From: Ochromonas danica
Lineage: Eukaryota > Sar > Chrysophyceae > Chromulinales > Chromulinaceae
Direction of reading: 5' to 3'
Assembly: GCA_015146655.1 (NCBI GenBank)
Contig: VKHL01000037.1
Span: 62,001 to 126,000 of the forward strand
DNA length: 64,000 nt
Part shown: positions 1 through 10,304 of the stretch, in pieces
Layout of the letters: each line of letters begins with the position of its first letter
How positions within the stretch are numbered: the first letter of the stretch is position 1
The notes under the pieces: generated by a model
Databases searched by the model: none
What the model saw: only the letters and a program-made list of their open reading frames with translations
What the model was told of the DNA's origin: nothing
Program-made: the position numbers and the translations under genes

Positions 1-1497
1 AATGTGGAAGAGACACTCGATGCTATAGTCGTCACTTTAGCTAACCTCCCAGAGATGGCAAAGCATTTGGAAGCTCATCTCGCTAAACAAGAGATTGCAA
101 TTGCTTCCTACCCACATATATCCCTGCAATCGGTGATGCAAAAGCTGTTCTTATCTGAGCAAGCAATGTTCCGCCAACTGGGTCTTTTGAAACATCTTGC
201 AGAAGGTCTGAAGGAAAAGCTTCCTGACTTTCGATTGCTGTGTGGCCATTACGTTCCATTGCGTCTCAAATTACGTCAGTGGGGAAAACAAAAAGCAGGG
301 AAACACTCCAATCGTTCTTGGCGCTGGCCTTTCTTATTCATTGGTGAGAGCTCTGATGATGGAAGTTTGTCAATGCAGAGAGAAGAGAAAATGTCCATCC
401 AACAACTGCGTGAGAACTACTTCACTCCTTGGTTCTTACTGGATAGCCAACGAGAAGCGTCAGTGCTACAAAATGAAAATGTTGAGGCAGAGATCTTAGA
501 TCGTCATCAACACGAAGAAGATCAAGAGCAGGATGATTCTGAGCTTCTCGTTCCAGCAGATCTGATTGAAGAAGGAAGATATGACGGCATGGGAGGTGGA
601 AGTGAAGTGATAGGGGGAGGCACAACGGCTGCAGCGAATGATGGGCTCGCAAGTTTTTTTCTTGAAATGAAGCGAAAGGATGTACTAAGTATTATGCTTC
701 GAGATCTAATGCGTCAACCGATGAAGCAGTGTTTGATGTCTTCGATTCGATCAACAATCGATGAGTTGGTTGCATTGGATGAGAGTTTAAGAGACCAAGA
801 GGAAGTTCGCAAAGCCGAAGACCGTTTGAGAGAATTTGATGCAGCGTTAAGCGCTGCTTTGCAGAAGCTCGCGCAAAATCGTGAAATGCGACCAATATCT
901 TTGAATGAATTGAAGTCTTCAATCGAAGAGCTGCAAGCTCTGGGACACAGTGGTGAAGAGCTGGACGAAGCGATGGCAATTCTTTCCATAGCCACGGAGT
1001 TGGCCAACAGAGGTTTGGAAATGGGGGAAAATACCACGAGTCTATCCCTGTATCAATGTTTAGAATATTATGAGGAAGCCAGCCAAGTTGGGATCGAGAT
1101 TGATGAGAGATTGCTGGCACGCAAAGAACTGCTTGAAACAGAACTAAAAGAGTTCAAGAAACAACTTCAAGAAGCAGTCGTCAACCATCCTGCTGAAGTG
1201 GTTGAAAGAATTATTAAATCTGAAAGAGAATGGACTGAGGACTCAGTTTTGTGCCTTCCAGACAGTCCAGCAAATCTTGCGAATGCTGCCAAGCAAATGG
1301 TGTCAAAGCTGCAATCTAGTAGTCTAAGTAGTTCCAACAAATCCGATGCGGTAAAGGCAAGGGATAACGCTGTCAATGATCTTGAACGCATTCCGCTGTC
1401 GGATTGGCAGTACTCTGCTTTGTTGCTTATTTTTGCTTGCGTTGCAGCGGTGCTTGTTTCTTACCTATCAAATGACAGTCAAGGCATTCGTGGCTAA
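1..1497 (+). CDS. 3' end of a truncated paralogue of the giant RNF213-like gene, open at the left window edge
   Basis: The frame is open from base 1 (498 codons) to a TAA at 1495-1497 and continues leftwards out of the window. It aligns to bases 50088-51640 of the giant gene at 36327-55055. Bases 1 to about 515 differ at only some seven positions; about 515-790 is diverged and lacks the IQ-like motif and most of the Gly/Arg-rich stretch; about 890-1260 looks identical. The reading frame then ends just before the point where the giant protein enters its three CbxX/CfxQ AAA+ modules, so this copy has none of them. Its last 35 residues carry a hydrophobic stretch (YSALLLIFACVAAVLVSYL) that the giant copy does not have, which looks like a C-terminal membrane anchor. 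Function is unknown. Because the frame is intact it may be a working gene, not a pseudogene; expression data would decide. Confidence 0.8.
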   Translation, partial: NVEETLDAIVVTLANLPEMAKHLEAHLAKQEIAIASYPHISLQSVMQKLFLSEQAMFRQLGLLKHLAEGLKEKLPDFRLLCGHYVPLRLKLRQWGKQKAGKHSNRSWRWPFLFIGESSDDGSLSMQREEKMSIQQLRENYFTPWFLLDSQREASVLQNENVEAEILDRHQHEEDQEQDDSELLVPADLIEEGRYDGMGGGSEVIGGGTTAAANDGLASFFLEMKRKDVLSIMLRDLMRQPMKQCLMSSIRSTIDELVALDESLRDQEEVRKAEDRLREFDAALSAALQKLAQNREMRPISLNELKSSIEELQALGHSGEELDEAMAILSIATELANRGLEMGENTTSLSLYQCLEYYEEASQVGIEIDERLLARKELLETELKEFKKQLQEAVVNHPAEVVERIIKSEREWTEDSVLCLPDSPANLANAAKQMVSKLQSSSLSSSNKSDAVKARDNAVNDLERIPLSDWQYSALLLIFACVAAVLVSYLSNDSQGIRG

Positions 1498-1559
1498 TCA
1501 GCAGTACGAGCAAGTCAGTGAGTCATGGCCTGATTGCATTTAAGCAACCTATCAGGGAG

Positions 1560-1602
1560 TAATGGATGGCGCTGTACTGGTGGTTCTCATTTCCTTTCCC
1601 CA
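1560..1602 (+). pseudogene. Relic of the C-terminal Cys/His motif of the giant gene
   Basis: About 36 of the first 40 bases match 54992-55031, which encode the last residues of the giant protein (NGWRCAGGSH). Here the bases would read NGWRCTGGSH in the same frame as the ORF at 1-1497, but they lie 62 bases after its stop codon, with further stops between. This relic shows that the paralogue once had the same 3' end and lost about 3.3 kb of internal sequence (equivalent to about 51640-54990). Confidence 0.7.
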
Positions 1603-4058
1603 CCTATGATAGTCATTTTCATTATCTGAATATTATATCTAGGTATCAGACAGTTGCCCAAATTTTGCTGTGACAGTGACATTTTTGTTGTAGTGTGGTG
1701 AAGTTGGAGCTGCTATAGTTACTTAATTTGTAACTAAATTATACAATCAATCATACCATGGCGTCTCCAGAGAACCTTTCCGGTCTGGGATTCGTTTTGA
1801 TTTTTGTCGCGACCACTGCTGAAACGGACCTTTTGGGATCCTGTCCTGCCTTTTTTTTGAGCATTTTTCAAAAGTCTTTTGAAATCACAGTGACCAAGTT
1901 CTATTTTCTTTTCATAATATTGTTCTATTAGTTGCTGTGCAACCTATATTCATTGGATTCATTAAAATTTAAAGGAAATGATTCATTATCATATCAATCA
2001 AGTTAGGCGTTCGTCCTTGAAAACTTACATCTGGTGATAGTTGAAGAGACGATCAAATAAAAGATAGTAGATAAACTTGTCGAGAGCTGAACATCCCTGG
2101 AACTTCGTTGGTCATATGGTTCTCCTTACCCTGTTCAAAGATATCAAGTACGTAGGGTATGATAAGCTTAGCTCCCTTGTTTATCGCAGCTAGCTTTATT
2201 GGCCACTCATCAATAGTTCATTATGCAAATCTTATGCGTAAATGGGCGAAGAAGTATATTGAAATAGGCAGTGAAAGTGACTGGAAAGCTGTTGCTTGAC
2301 ATTGCGGGTGACTTTAGTAGCATCAATTTGTTGATGGATTCTTCAATTTGTTTACTGAAAAGAAAAACGATTTTAATAAGAGCCACAGCAAAGTCTGAGC
2401 TCGCGTTGAGCAACCGTTTGCCTCGATTGAAAATCGATTCAAAACGTTGCGCAACGTATGGATGGAAGACTTTAGATCAGTTAAATTGCTTGATTTTTCG
2501 TGGTGTAGCTGAGCACAACTAAAAGAAACATTAATAATATGTGGCAAAACATCGCGGATTGTAAATAATAAGAAAGTTACAACGAATAAACACCTCACTC
2601 CACTCACGGGTTAACTCATAAAGACACGAGAATCATCCACCTTTGACGAGAAGCATTCTAACTTTGCAATAACAGCACTTTCATCTCGCACCCCAAATAC
2701 CAAAGCGCTTTGCACCGCGTAAAACCAGCCAAATCAATTCAATTGCTAAAAAGCAGTACTAAGTTTACAAGTCGCAAATGAACACTGAAATAAGACTGGA
2801 AAAGGGCGAAACATGTGGCATGAAGAGCTTCTACAGTACCAAGCTACGGGAACCCAAGCTATGATGTCAAGGGTAGTACTGTATATTCTTAAAAGAGGGA
2901 GTGGGGCTGGGAGAGGATGGCAGCAAAACGTCATGAGCATGTGTTGCCCAAGACAGCGACAACAGTGCTTTGTGTAGTCATCGTCCAGCTCAGAAGATCA
3001 ATATGGAAACGTCGGGTGCTCTTTCATTCTTTAGATGCCTTGGCTGCAGTAAATCATCTCCTTTTATTACTGTCTTGCCACAGGATTTCTCCACATCGTT
3101 ATCGATTGAGAGCAGTATTGAGGTGTAATCAGTCCATTCATGTCGGGCTGCATTTATGACAGGTGCAACATTACACCAAACTGTACTTGACAAAACTGTT
3201 CTAAAAAAGAATTGTTTGAGGAAACGAAGGCGGAGGGAGGATGGCATCACATCATTGGACATCATCATCGTCACCAGCACAGCAAGATGGTTGTGGGGTC
3301 TCAAATCAATCAAAATCCACATTGATTTACCTCCATCAAGTGCAGACACCCATCTGTCATCACTCATCATCATCACTCATCATCATCACTCATCTGTCAT
3401 CACTCATCATCACCACTCATCTGTCATCATCATCACTCATCATCATCACTCATCATCACCACTCATCTGTCATCATCACTAATCATCATCACTCATCATC
3501 ATCACTCATCATCATCCCCACCAAGATGTTGTTGCGGTCCATACAGCAGTATCAGCACTTCTCGCTTCCTCGAACAGCAAACTGCCCCCTCCCCACCAAA
3601 ATTTGCCTCATTTTGCCAAGACCTTCTCCTCCTACCCTCCAAACTCTCCTTTCTTGAGATTTTACTCACTTCATACCTCCTTCTAACATAACACCAAAGT
3701 CTCTGGAACAGCCGACAGGAAGTCGGCTACCAAAATCTTGTAGCAAACCCCCAAAGTTCATGTTATGACTCTAGTTTTCCTGGTTTGAGCTAACAAAGCT
3801 TTGGTAGTGCACAGCATAATTATGGTTGATGACCCGTTCGCTCACCAATGCCAGCGGTCCATCTGACACAACAGAATCAAATCAACTCCAATCACCTTTG
3901 AAAGCTCCTCCAATTCCGAGGGAAGGAGAAAAGGAAAGAAGAAAGGATTCTAAATCATTGCTATTAGTGCCTATTGTGCATATTTGGATTTATTTCGACT
4001 TCTCTCACGATTGTTTTTCCTCCTATCTCAAGTTTTTCGTCAACGACACTCAACCACA
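1603..4058. other. Gene-poor intergenic stretch
   Basis: I see no protein with recognisable domains, no spliced gene model and no RNA gene in these 2.4 kb. Base composition is AT-richer than in the genes on either side. Short frames on both strands have low-complexity or unremarkable products. The only clear structure is the CATCACT minisatellite at about 3352-3520. Confidence 0.55.
3352..3520. repeat. CATCACT/CATCATCATCACT minisatellite
   Basis: About 170 bases are built from interlocking units of CATCATCATCACT, interrupted by CATCTGT at several places. Frames that cross it are only the translation of the repeat (runs of His, Ser and Ile). I treat it as non-coding. Confidence 0.85.
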
Positions 4059-5380
4059 ATGAAAGCTCTAACCAATCATATCGAAATTTGTTTAAGTATC
4101 TTTAATCGGTTCTTGACCCAGAAAGTATCAGTATTGCCCGATAACGCTCAGCTTCCTCAGAATTTAGCTGTGATCTATGGGGGTAGGAAATGTTCTTGCA
4201 TTCAGAGTGTGTTTCTCTGTTTCTTACTCTTGTTACTCTTTCTTTAGATTGCAACAACATGCTTCGTAATCTGGTAGCAGGCGGGTTCTTGCCTACAGCT
4301 GGGACAGGTTCCACTGTCACTGCCATGGGCATGATGCAAGATCTCATTCTTGTCACCTCCCGCCTCTATACTGCCGCCCTCGAACATAAACCATTGAAGA
4401 AACTATGTAGTGCTGGTAGCGTATGCGTTGCCCTTGCGCCTTATTGGGCTTTGACCTGCTTGGCAACCCAGTTAGATTCTACTCGATCCCAAGCAGGTTT
4501 GTTCCAGCTTCTTTCCTCCAAAATTGCCATGCAAGCGGCTATGGAGGTGGAGGTTGAGCTATCCATGATTTCTAAAGAGAAATTGCAGACAAATTTTACC
4601 CATCCTCTTCTCTATTTGATTCAACTGGTTCTTGCAACCCGTACATCATTGGAGACGAAGATCCGCAGCACGTCTACTCCAGCCAATGCTCCCTTTTTCC
4701 AGTCTATTTTGCTGAATAGCGATCGTAATAGCATTGAGTTGGTGGCAAAGGTTGCCCGATTATTACCTCAGTTATGCATGTGTGGTGATCCAAAGCCTTT
4801 GGTTTGCGTGGCCTCTTTCAAAAGCCTTCTGCATGGTGATGCGGAATGGCAAGTATCGGCATCTCGCTTGCCTATTGAGCTAGTGAAGGTCTTATCTAAA
4901 GTGGCCGTGTCAATGTCATTGATTGACCAAGCCCTGCGTGCTGCTTCATCCTCTGGTCATAACGAGGTGGCCAACCTCTTGAGTGCTCTTCTCGCCCATG
5001 CTGGCCTTCAATTAAAAGAGAAGCACGGAGAGGCCTCAATAGCCGTCAAAACTTCCTATAACACTGAAAGCGGAGCGAAGAAACCTGAAGTTCCTCCCGT
5101 TATAATTACAGCTGAGACTATGTTGAAGGACTTCAGCGACTCGGTGAATTCCCCCAGGATCGACACAGACAATGAGTCTCTCTCAGACCATTCCTCTGTG
5201 CACGATGACATCGAAGAGGGTGAGAACAAGGGAGAAGAGGCTGAGGTCTTCCAGTTAGCCAATTCCTTGTTGCTACTTCATCGTGGCGGCTCACCCTCCG
5301 GGTCAACCTCCAAACGTTCTCTTTCTTCAAGCAAGGGGGTTGAAGAAGTTAGTTGTAGTAGTAAAAGAATCCGAGCCTGA
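4059..5380 (+). CDS. Unrecognised alpha-helical protein
   Basis: The model has two exons: 4059-4182 and 4248-5380. The intron opens with GTAGGA and ends in a pyrimidine-rich CTTTCTTTAG, and joining keeps the frame (418 residues). The protein is mostly Leu/Ala-rich helix to about residue 300, then becomes acidic and polar. It ends with a basic, nuclear-localisation-like tail (CSSKRIRA). No catalytic motif, membrane segment or signal peptide is visible. I considered a ZW10-type tether protein because of a short NNM motif near residue 45, but the rest does not support it. The start could lie in a further upstream exon. The coding call is firm; the function is unknown. Confidence 0.6.
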
Positions 5381-5978
5381 AAATGTGTTTGGGACTTTGT
5401 GGTGCTTGATTAGGTCTAATAATATAGGTCCGTTGCTCTATCCTCTTTATGTAGGTGTATTTGCATATTGTCGTTTACATCGTTGTATAGTTCGGCTTAG
5501 AGATGTAGAAATAGTGGCTTGGTGGATATACGCCATTGCTGTGTTTTATGCTCTAAGCTTTCTTTTTCCAACAACCTTTGCTTTCTTTGTTCTTTTGTCA
5601 ACCACTTCCAGGTAGTCTAGTTTATATATTATTTGTACTTTGTCACGCTGAGTCTATAGTCTGGCTTATAAGATGCGACTATCACGTCAATTCATCACAA
5701 CTAACCGTTAACACAGTGAATAGTTAGAGAACATGTCATCTCATATGGGTGACAATAGTAGCCGTGCTGGTGATACAAGCTAGGCTTGACCACTTCGGAC
5801 TTCATGCATGTGCTTGATCATCATCTACTTGTATTCCACAACATTTGCATCATCATTCCATGGACGGTGGCAAAGTTGAAGAAACGCGTTTTTCTTGTAA
5901 AAGCCCCTCGAAGGACTTTCGCAGATCTCCATCTCATCGCCTCATCAAGTAATACCATTGAGAAGAAGAAGAAGAGCC
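5381..5978. promoter_or_regulatory. Intergenic region and RPN11 promoter with an AAACGCGTTTTTCT element
   Basis: No gene is seen in the first 450 bases. At 5882-5895, 97 bases before the RPN11 start codon, lies AAACGCGTTTTTCT. The same 14 bases occur 88 bases before the arginase start (13678-13691). The core ACGCGT is palindromic and equals the MluI cell-cycle box of yeasts, but a role here is inference. Confidence 0.4.
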
Positions 5979-7076
5979 ATGGACCTGAGACAGCTCCAGC
6001 AACTACTAGGCAATATGCCTTCTCGAGGAGATGCTCCAATGCCGGATACTGCGGAGAAAATTCAGATTTCTTCCTTGTCCTTACTGAAGATGTTAAAGCA
6101 CGGTGAGTCAAGTCACCACCCCAAAGAGCTTCTCTCTGCTTTCTTGCTAACACTACTGTGTGTGTGTGTCTGTGTGTGTCTGTCTGTGGTCGTGCTTAGG
6201 ACGAGCGGGTGTTCCAATGGAGGTGATGGGCTTGATGTTGGGACAATTTGTGGATGACTACACTATCACTTGTGTGGACGTCTTTGCCATGCCTCAGGTA
6301 GGCCATGCCTCAGGTGCTCTGCATCTACCTGCTGTTATCTCACTTCTTTCTACTGTTCTTTCTCATAGCATGGTACTGGTGTGAGTGTGGAGGCTGTTGA
6401 CCCGGTCTTCCAGACCAATATGTTGGAAATGCTTAAGCAGACAGGTCGTCCAGAAATGGTTGTGGGATGGTATCATTCACACCCTGGATTTGGTTGCTGG
6501 CTTTCTGGTGTGGATATGAACACACAGACTTCCTTTGAACAACTCAATCCACGTGCAGTGGCAGTGGTGATTGATCCAGTACAGAGTGTCAAGGGCAAAG
6601 TCGTCATTGATGCTTTCCGAATGATTGCTGGACAGAATCAATTTATGATGGCTATGACAACTGAACCGCGACAAACTACATCCAATGTGGGCTTTCTTAA
6701 GAAGCCTACCATTCAAGCGAGAATTCATGGTCTTGATCGCCATTATTACTCGTTGGTCATTGATTGGCGCAAGAATGACTTGGAAGAGCAAATGCTCATG
6801 AATATCAATCAAAGAAATTGGTCAGCTGGTTTGCAATTACAGAAATTTGAGAATTTCCAAAAGCAAAGTGAGAAGTTATTGGAGGATATGGCTCGCTTAT
6901 CGAAAGACTATTCCACTCGAGTGAAAGAGGAAGAAGGCAAGACAGCAGAGCAGATTGAAGTGATGAATGTGGGCAAGGTTGATCCTAAGCGTCATTTGGA
7001 GAGTGATGTCCATGAGCTAATGGCTAGTTCAATTCTTCAATGCTTGGGGATGATGATCAATACGGTGGTGTTCTGA
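5979..7076 (+). CDS. RPN11: 26S proteasome lid deubiquitinase RPN11 (PSMD14)
   Basis: This is the metalloprotease of the proteasome lid that cuts ubiquitin chains from substrates as they enter the core. Three exons (5979-6102, 6200-6297, 6369-7076) give 309 residues, against about 310 in human. The JAMM zinc site is complete: Glu49 (PMEVMG), His110 and His112 (GWYHSHPG) and Asp123 (WLSGVD). The motifs [18 protein letters not shown] and PRQTTSN are also conserved. Intron 1 contains a GT-rich run. The end of exon 2 is followed by a 16-base duplication that creates a second possible donor. A plausible poly(A) signal, AATAAA, lies near 7130. Identification is certain. Confidence 0.97.
6298..6368 (+). 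other. RPN11 intron 2 with a duplicated splice donor
   Basis: The exon end GCCATGCCTCAG followed by GT occurs twice, 16 bases apart (donors at 6298 and 6314). Only the first keeps the frame, because the 16-base shift from the second would disrupt the reading frame. Confidence 0.7.
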
Positions 7077-7285
7077 GCGAGTTGGTCTCTCACCGTGTAG
7101 ACAGACTGACTATCTGAGTGATTGTAATAATAAAGCATACATACGTAACTATTATCTATCTATTATCTATTATCATGCCTTGCTGCTGGATTACTTCACT
7201 CCATGTAGCCTTTGATTTCTTTACAGTGAGCTAATAACAACTACTCATAGCATTCATTATATACAAAGCAAAGCAAAAGAGAGTT

Positions 7286-9166
7286 CTAACAAGTCAGACG
7301 ATGTGCTCCTTCTGCATGTTCATGACCTGCCTCATAGATGCCAGGCTGGTCACATCGCTTGATCATTGCCTCCTGTAGACGAGTCTCACTGACGAGATAT
7401 TGCCCCGTGTAACTGTATTGAGGGATGGGATCAGCCTTGTCAGGTTGAGCCATGGCTTCAGCTGAGGCTTGCTTGAGATGTGCAGTACGCAAGACATAGT
7501 CCATCATATTGACTGTACGATGATGTTTCATGGCATGAAGATACCCATTATAAGCAATCTTCCGCCCTTCTTCAGGATGATTTCGATAATAATCTAACTT
7601 TTTGAAAAGATCCTCTTTATCCTTGTTAGAGAAGAAGATGACATGTTCTTCATGGATGAGAGGGAAGGGATGAGGAACAAAGAGAGGATCCACAAAGACT
7701 AACGCCCCGGAACTCAAAGACTCCCATAAGCGGAAATCTCCTTCCCATTGGGCAGGATTGACTGTGACAATAATTTTAGCGTTATACATTTGTTGGAAAT
7801 ACTTGACACTCACAGTGGTTCGACTAGCTCCTGTAACTTGTCCAGAAATCACATTTGACAAGTTACGTGACTGACCATAAGCTGCTACCCATTCTTGTAC
7901 TCTCAATCGTGTTTGCATTTGTTTATGACCACGTAACGTACAAAGGATATCAATTTCTCGTTGGAAGTTAAAGCGATGAGGGAGGTAAGCTTCAGCAAGA
8001 GAATAGGTAAGCGGGAAGACATGAGGTCGAGATAAATGAGGAAAACCAACAAACCCTCCATCACTTCGACGAACAAAGGAACGCTTGAAATAGACATCAA
8101 ACCAAGGAGTATGTTGTGATCCATATCGTAGAATATACTCATTCATAGTCTTAGTGGGTAAGAAGAGAGGAACGACTCCATCGAACTCATCCAAAACAAT
8201 CAACTTGGGGGCATATTCTGTCTTATTACACTCGGTCAGATGCCAAGGCGTAGAGCCAGGCAAGTAGACCACATAGTCTGCTTGATGAATGTCTCCCTCA
8301 GCAATGAGCTCAACGTTAGGATGAAGTAGCAATCCTTCACGAACAAGATAGTAAAAGCGCACGCCATGTCGAGTGGGATGTCGACAATAGTAAACCTTCA
8401 CCTTCTTCTGCAATTGTAGCTGTGGGACAATACACTTAGATTGGTTAGGACACATGAGGAGAGACATCATGTTCTCTGGAGTGACCATGGAGCCGAGAGA
8501 TGGACTGGTCCAGCCTCCTCCTCCTCCTCCTTCAATACCTCCATTACCATTACCACTGCCTGCTGGCTGGACTTGATGATGATGGTCATGATCACTCCAT
8601 TTGATGCCAAAGGGACTGTCCTTCTCCTTCTCCTTTGCTTTGACCACAGAGTCCTTCTTGCTACTACTACTGCTGACCTTCTTCTTAGAGGCAGAGGAGG
8701 AGGAGGAGGAGGAGGGAGGAAAGTTATTGTTATGCTTCTGTTGCTCTTCTTCAGACAGAAAGGCGATGGAATGGCTTGTCTCCTTCTCCCTCACTGATCT
8801 ATCAGACGACGACTGAGACACCACTGCCTTCTCCACTGAGCGATGTGCGTGGAGTTCGTCGGGGGAGAGGAAGGAGATGGAATGACTGTCAGCCATCACT
8901 TTCTTCCTCTTCTTCTTCTTGTTGTTGTTGTTCTTGTTGTTGTTAGTGTGTTGGATGATGTCAGAGAGAAAGCTGATCCCTTTGGACTCCTCCGCCACTA
9001 GTTGTCTCCTAGTGAAGGACTCATCGCTCATGTTGTTATTGTTATTGGTAGTGATAGTGGTAGTGGTAGTAGTGGTGGTGTAAGAGATGAAAAGGGATAT
9101 CCCAATGATCGTCCCTATGATAACAACAATTATCCTCCTCATCGTCACCTTCGTCATCCTGTTCAT
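7286..9166 (-). CDS. Type II membrane glycosyltransferase, exostosin/GT47-like
   Basis: 626 residues in one exon. A short cytoplasmic tail precedes a membrane anchor (about 11-30). The stem to about residue 240 is low in complexity (runs of Thr, Asn, Lys and Ser). The lumenal catalytic part carries PTRHGVRFYYLVREGL near the start and AQWEGDFRLWESLSSGALVF, with a following HEEHVIFF, near the end. This second block is the nucleotide-sugar binding half seen in GT-B exostosin-like and CgeB-like enzymes. It probably works in the Golgi on glycans or cell-surface polysaccharide; donor and acceptor are unknown. The stem holds three copies of a short motif, [HG]SI[SA]FLS-like, described in the findings. 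The start was chosen because it puts the anchor at the N-terminus. Confidence 0.75.
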   Translation of the reverse strand: MNRMTKVTMRRIIVVIIGTIIGISLFISYTTTTTTTTITTNNNNNMSDESFTRRQLVAEESKGISFLSDIIQHTNNNKNNNNKKKKRKKVMADSHSISFLSPDELHAHRSVEKAVVSQSSSDRSVREKETSHSIAFLSEEEQQKHNNNFPPSSSSSSSASKKKVSSSSSKKDSVVKAKEKEKDSPFGIKWSDHDHHHQVQPAGSGNGNGGIEGGGGGGWTSPSLGSMVTPENMMSLLMCPNQSKCIVPQLQLQKKVKVYYCRHPTRHGVRFYYLVREGLLLHPNVELIAEGDIHQADYVVYLPGSTPWHLTECNKTEYAPKLIVLDEFDGVVPLFLPTKTMNEYILRYGSQHTPWFDVYFKRSFVRRSDGGFVGFPHLSRPHVFPLTYSLAEAYLPHRFNFQREIDILCTLRGHKQMQTRLRVQEWVAAYGQSRNLSNVISGQVTGASRTTVSVKYFQQMYNAKIIVTVNPAQWEGDFRLWESLSSGALVFVDPLFVPHPFPLIHEEHVIFFSNKDKEDLFKKLDYYRNHPEEGRKIAYNGYLHAMKHHRTVNMMDYVLRTAHLKQASAEAMAQPDKADPIPQYSYTGQYLVSETRLQEAMIKRCDQPGIYEAGHEHAEGAHRLTC

Positions 9167-9806
9167 TATCCAGGATGACGTTAATTGGTAGTAGACTCAG
9201 ACTGCTACTGTCACTGTGCTTGACTGTGTTTGTTGTTGTTAGTAGACTAACTCTGTAGTACTGAGCGAACACTCTGAGATTGGGTGAGCCAGCAGCCAAC
9301 AGTGAGGGGTAAGATATTATTGCGATGCGTGGTATTTTCATTGGGATAGCGTAACTGACACAACAGAGACATTGTAATCTCCTAACTACTCTATGTAATG
9401 GTTATAACATAGTCTAGCAGATAAGAGAGATAAGAGAGATAAGAGTAGGATATGTATACGTGATATGCTGTATTAGTCATCATATCATATTATATTATAA
9501 TATCGTAATATCTATCAGAACACTACTGTACACTATTTCCATCATGAAGGAGTTGCTGTTAATAACTAGTGGGGACAGAGTTGGAGTAGAAGCGGCAAGA
9601 CTCAAGTCAAGTCAAGTCAAGTTAAGTCTAGCGTAGCAGTGTTATGTGTTGCACTTCCATCAAGCGACTACCTCATCACTACCTTGTGGTCTGTCAGAGT
9701 CACTCACTCACAGTGCAGGGAAGGTGTCCGTCAAGACTCGTTTATCATATAAACACCTTCTTTTATCTTACAAGCAACACGTCTCCTGTAATCACCCAAC
9801 AGCCTA
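9167..9806. other. Intergenic region between the glycosyltransferase and Elongin-C
   Basis: No gene is supported. The region contains short direct repeats: GATAAGAGA units near 9420-9445 and AAGTC/CAAGT units near 9601-9627. An AT-rich stretch lies near 9480-9510. Confidence 0.5.
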
Positions 9807-10121
9807 TCAACAGTCTAGATATCCCGCAGCAATAAGCAGTTCCATGGCATGCTCTGGCTCGATGAAGAACTCTGGGATACGCTGACTGCTGTTCGTGTAC
9901 CTCACCTTGTAATAGAGGTACTGGATGAGCTTCTCGAGGATGACCGCAGGGATCTCAGGGAAGCTGATCTCACCGCGGCTCTCAGCGAACTGCCCTGACA
10001 ACATGGTCTTGATCGTGCCCGATACCATCGCACAGCGCCGATCAACGAAAAACTCGTGACCTTCCGCACTTTTGATTTTGATCATATTGGAAGAGCGACT
10101 TCCATCATTCTCACTGGCCAT
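9807..10121 (-). CDS. ELOC: Elongin-C
   Basis: Elongin-C is the SKP1-fold adaptor that links BC-box substrate receptors to Cullin-2/5 ubiquitin ligases and also joins the transcription factor SIII complex. The 104-residue product contains [31 protein letters not shown] and the terminal AAGYLDC, all typical of the family (human protein 112 residues). I chose the ATG at 10119-10121 because family members start near here; an in-frame ATG at 10160 would add 13 unusual residues rich in Trp. It is a single exon. It is divergent from the receptor-like gene at 10305, with a shared promoter of about 180 bases. Confidence 0.95.
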   Translation of the reverse strand: MASENDGSRSSNMIKIKSAEGHEFFVDRRCAMVSGTIKTMLSGQFAESRGEISFPEIPAVILEKLIQYLYYKVRYTNSSQRIPEFFIEPEHAMELLIAAGYLDC

Positions 10122-10213
10122 CTTTGATTTCGTTTTCCAGTCGTCACACCACCACCACACTAATTAATATTGAAATTAATTAATAATGAAGCACCAGAGG
10201 AGGCGAGTCAGTT

Positions 10214-10244
10214 ATTCCATGGAATTATTGAAAATTCCATGGAA
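10214..10244. promoter_or_regulatory. Paired palindromes ATTCCATGGAAT in a bidirectional promoter
   Basis: ATTCCATGGAAT at 10214-10225 is a perfect 12-base palindrome, and AATTCCATGGAA follows at 10233-10244. They lie between the divergent starts at 10121 and 10305. The same 12 bases occur between the divergent starts at 31013 and 31103. An upstream A/T palindrome (ATTAATTAAT) lies near 10160-10185. A binding site for a dimeric factor is an inference. Confidence 0.4.
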
Positions 10245-10304
10245 GTTTCGCACAGTGGACGTTTCATGTTCGAATTGCTATGAGAAGAACTCAAGTGGAA
10301 AGCT

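Noticed and set aside
3156-3657. Two overlapping frames rich in His, Ser and Ile
   Set aside because: They are the translation of the CATCACT minisatellite and have no start or splice context that supports a gene.
1498-4058. Possible transposon or virus-like element next to the truncated paralogue
   Set aside because: I found no terminal repeats, reverse transcriptase, integrase, transposase or capsid motifs.
4059-4300. Possible ZW10-type kinetochore/tether protein
   Set aside because: Only a short stretch near the splice junction looks similar; the rest of the protein has none of the family pattern.
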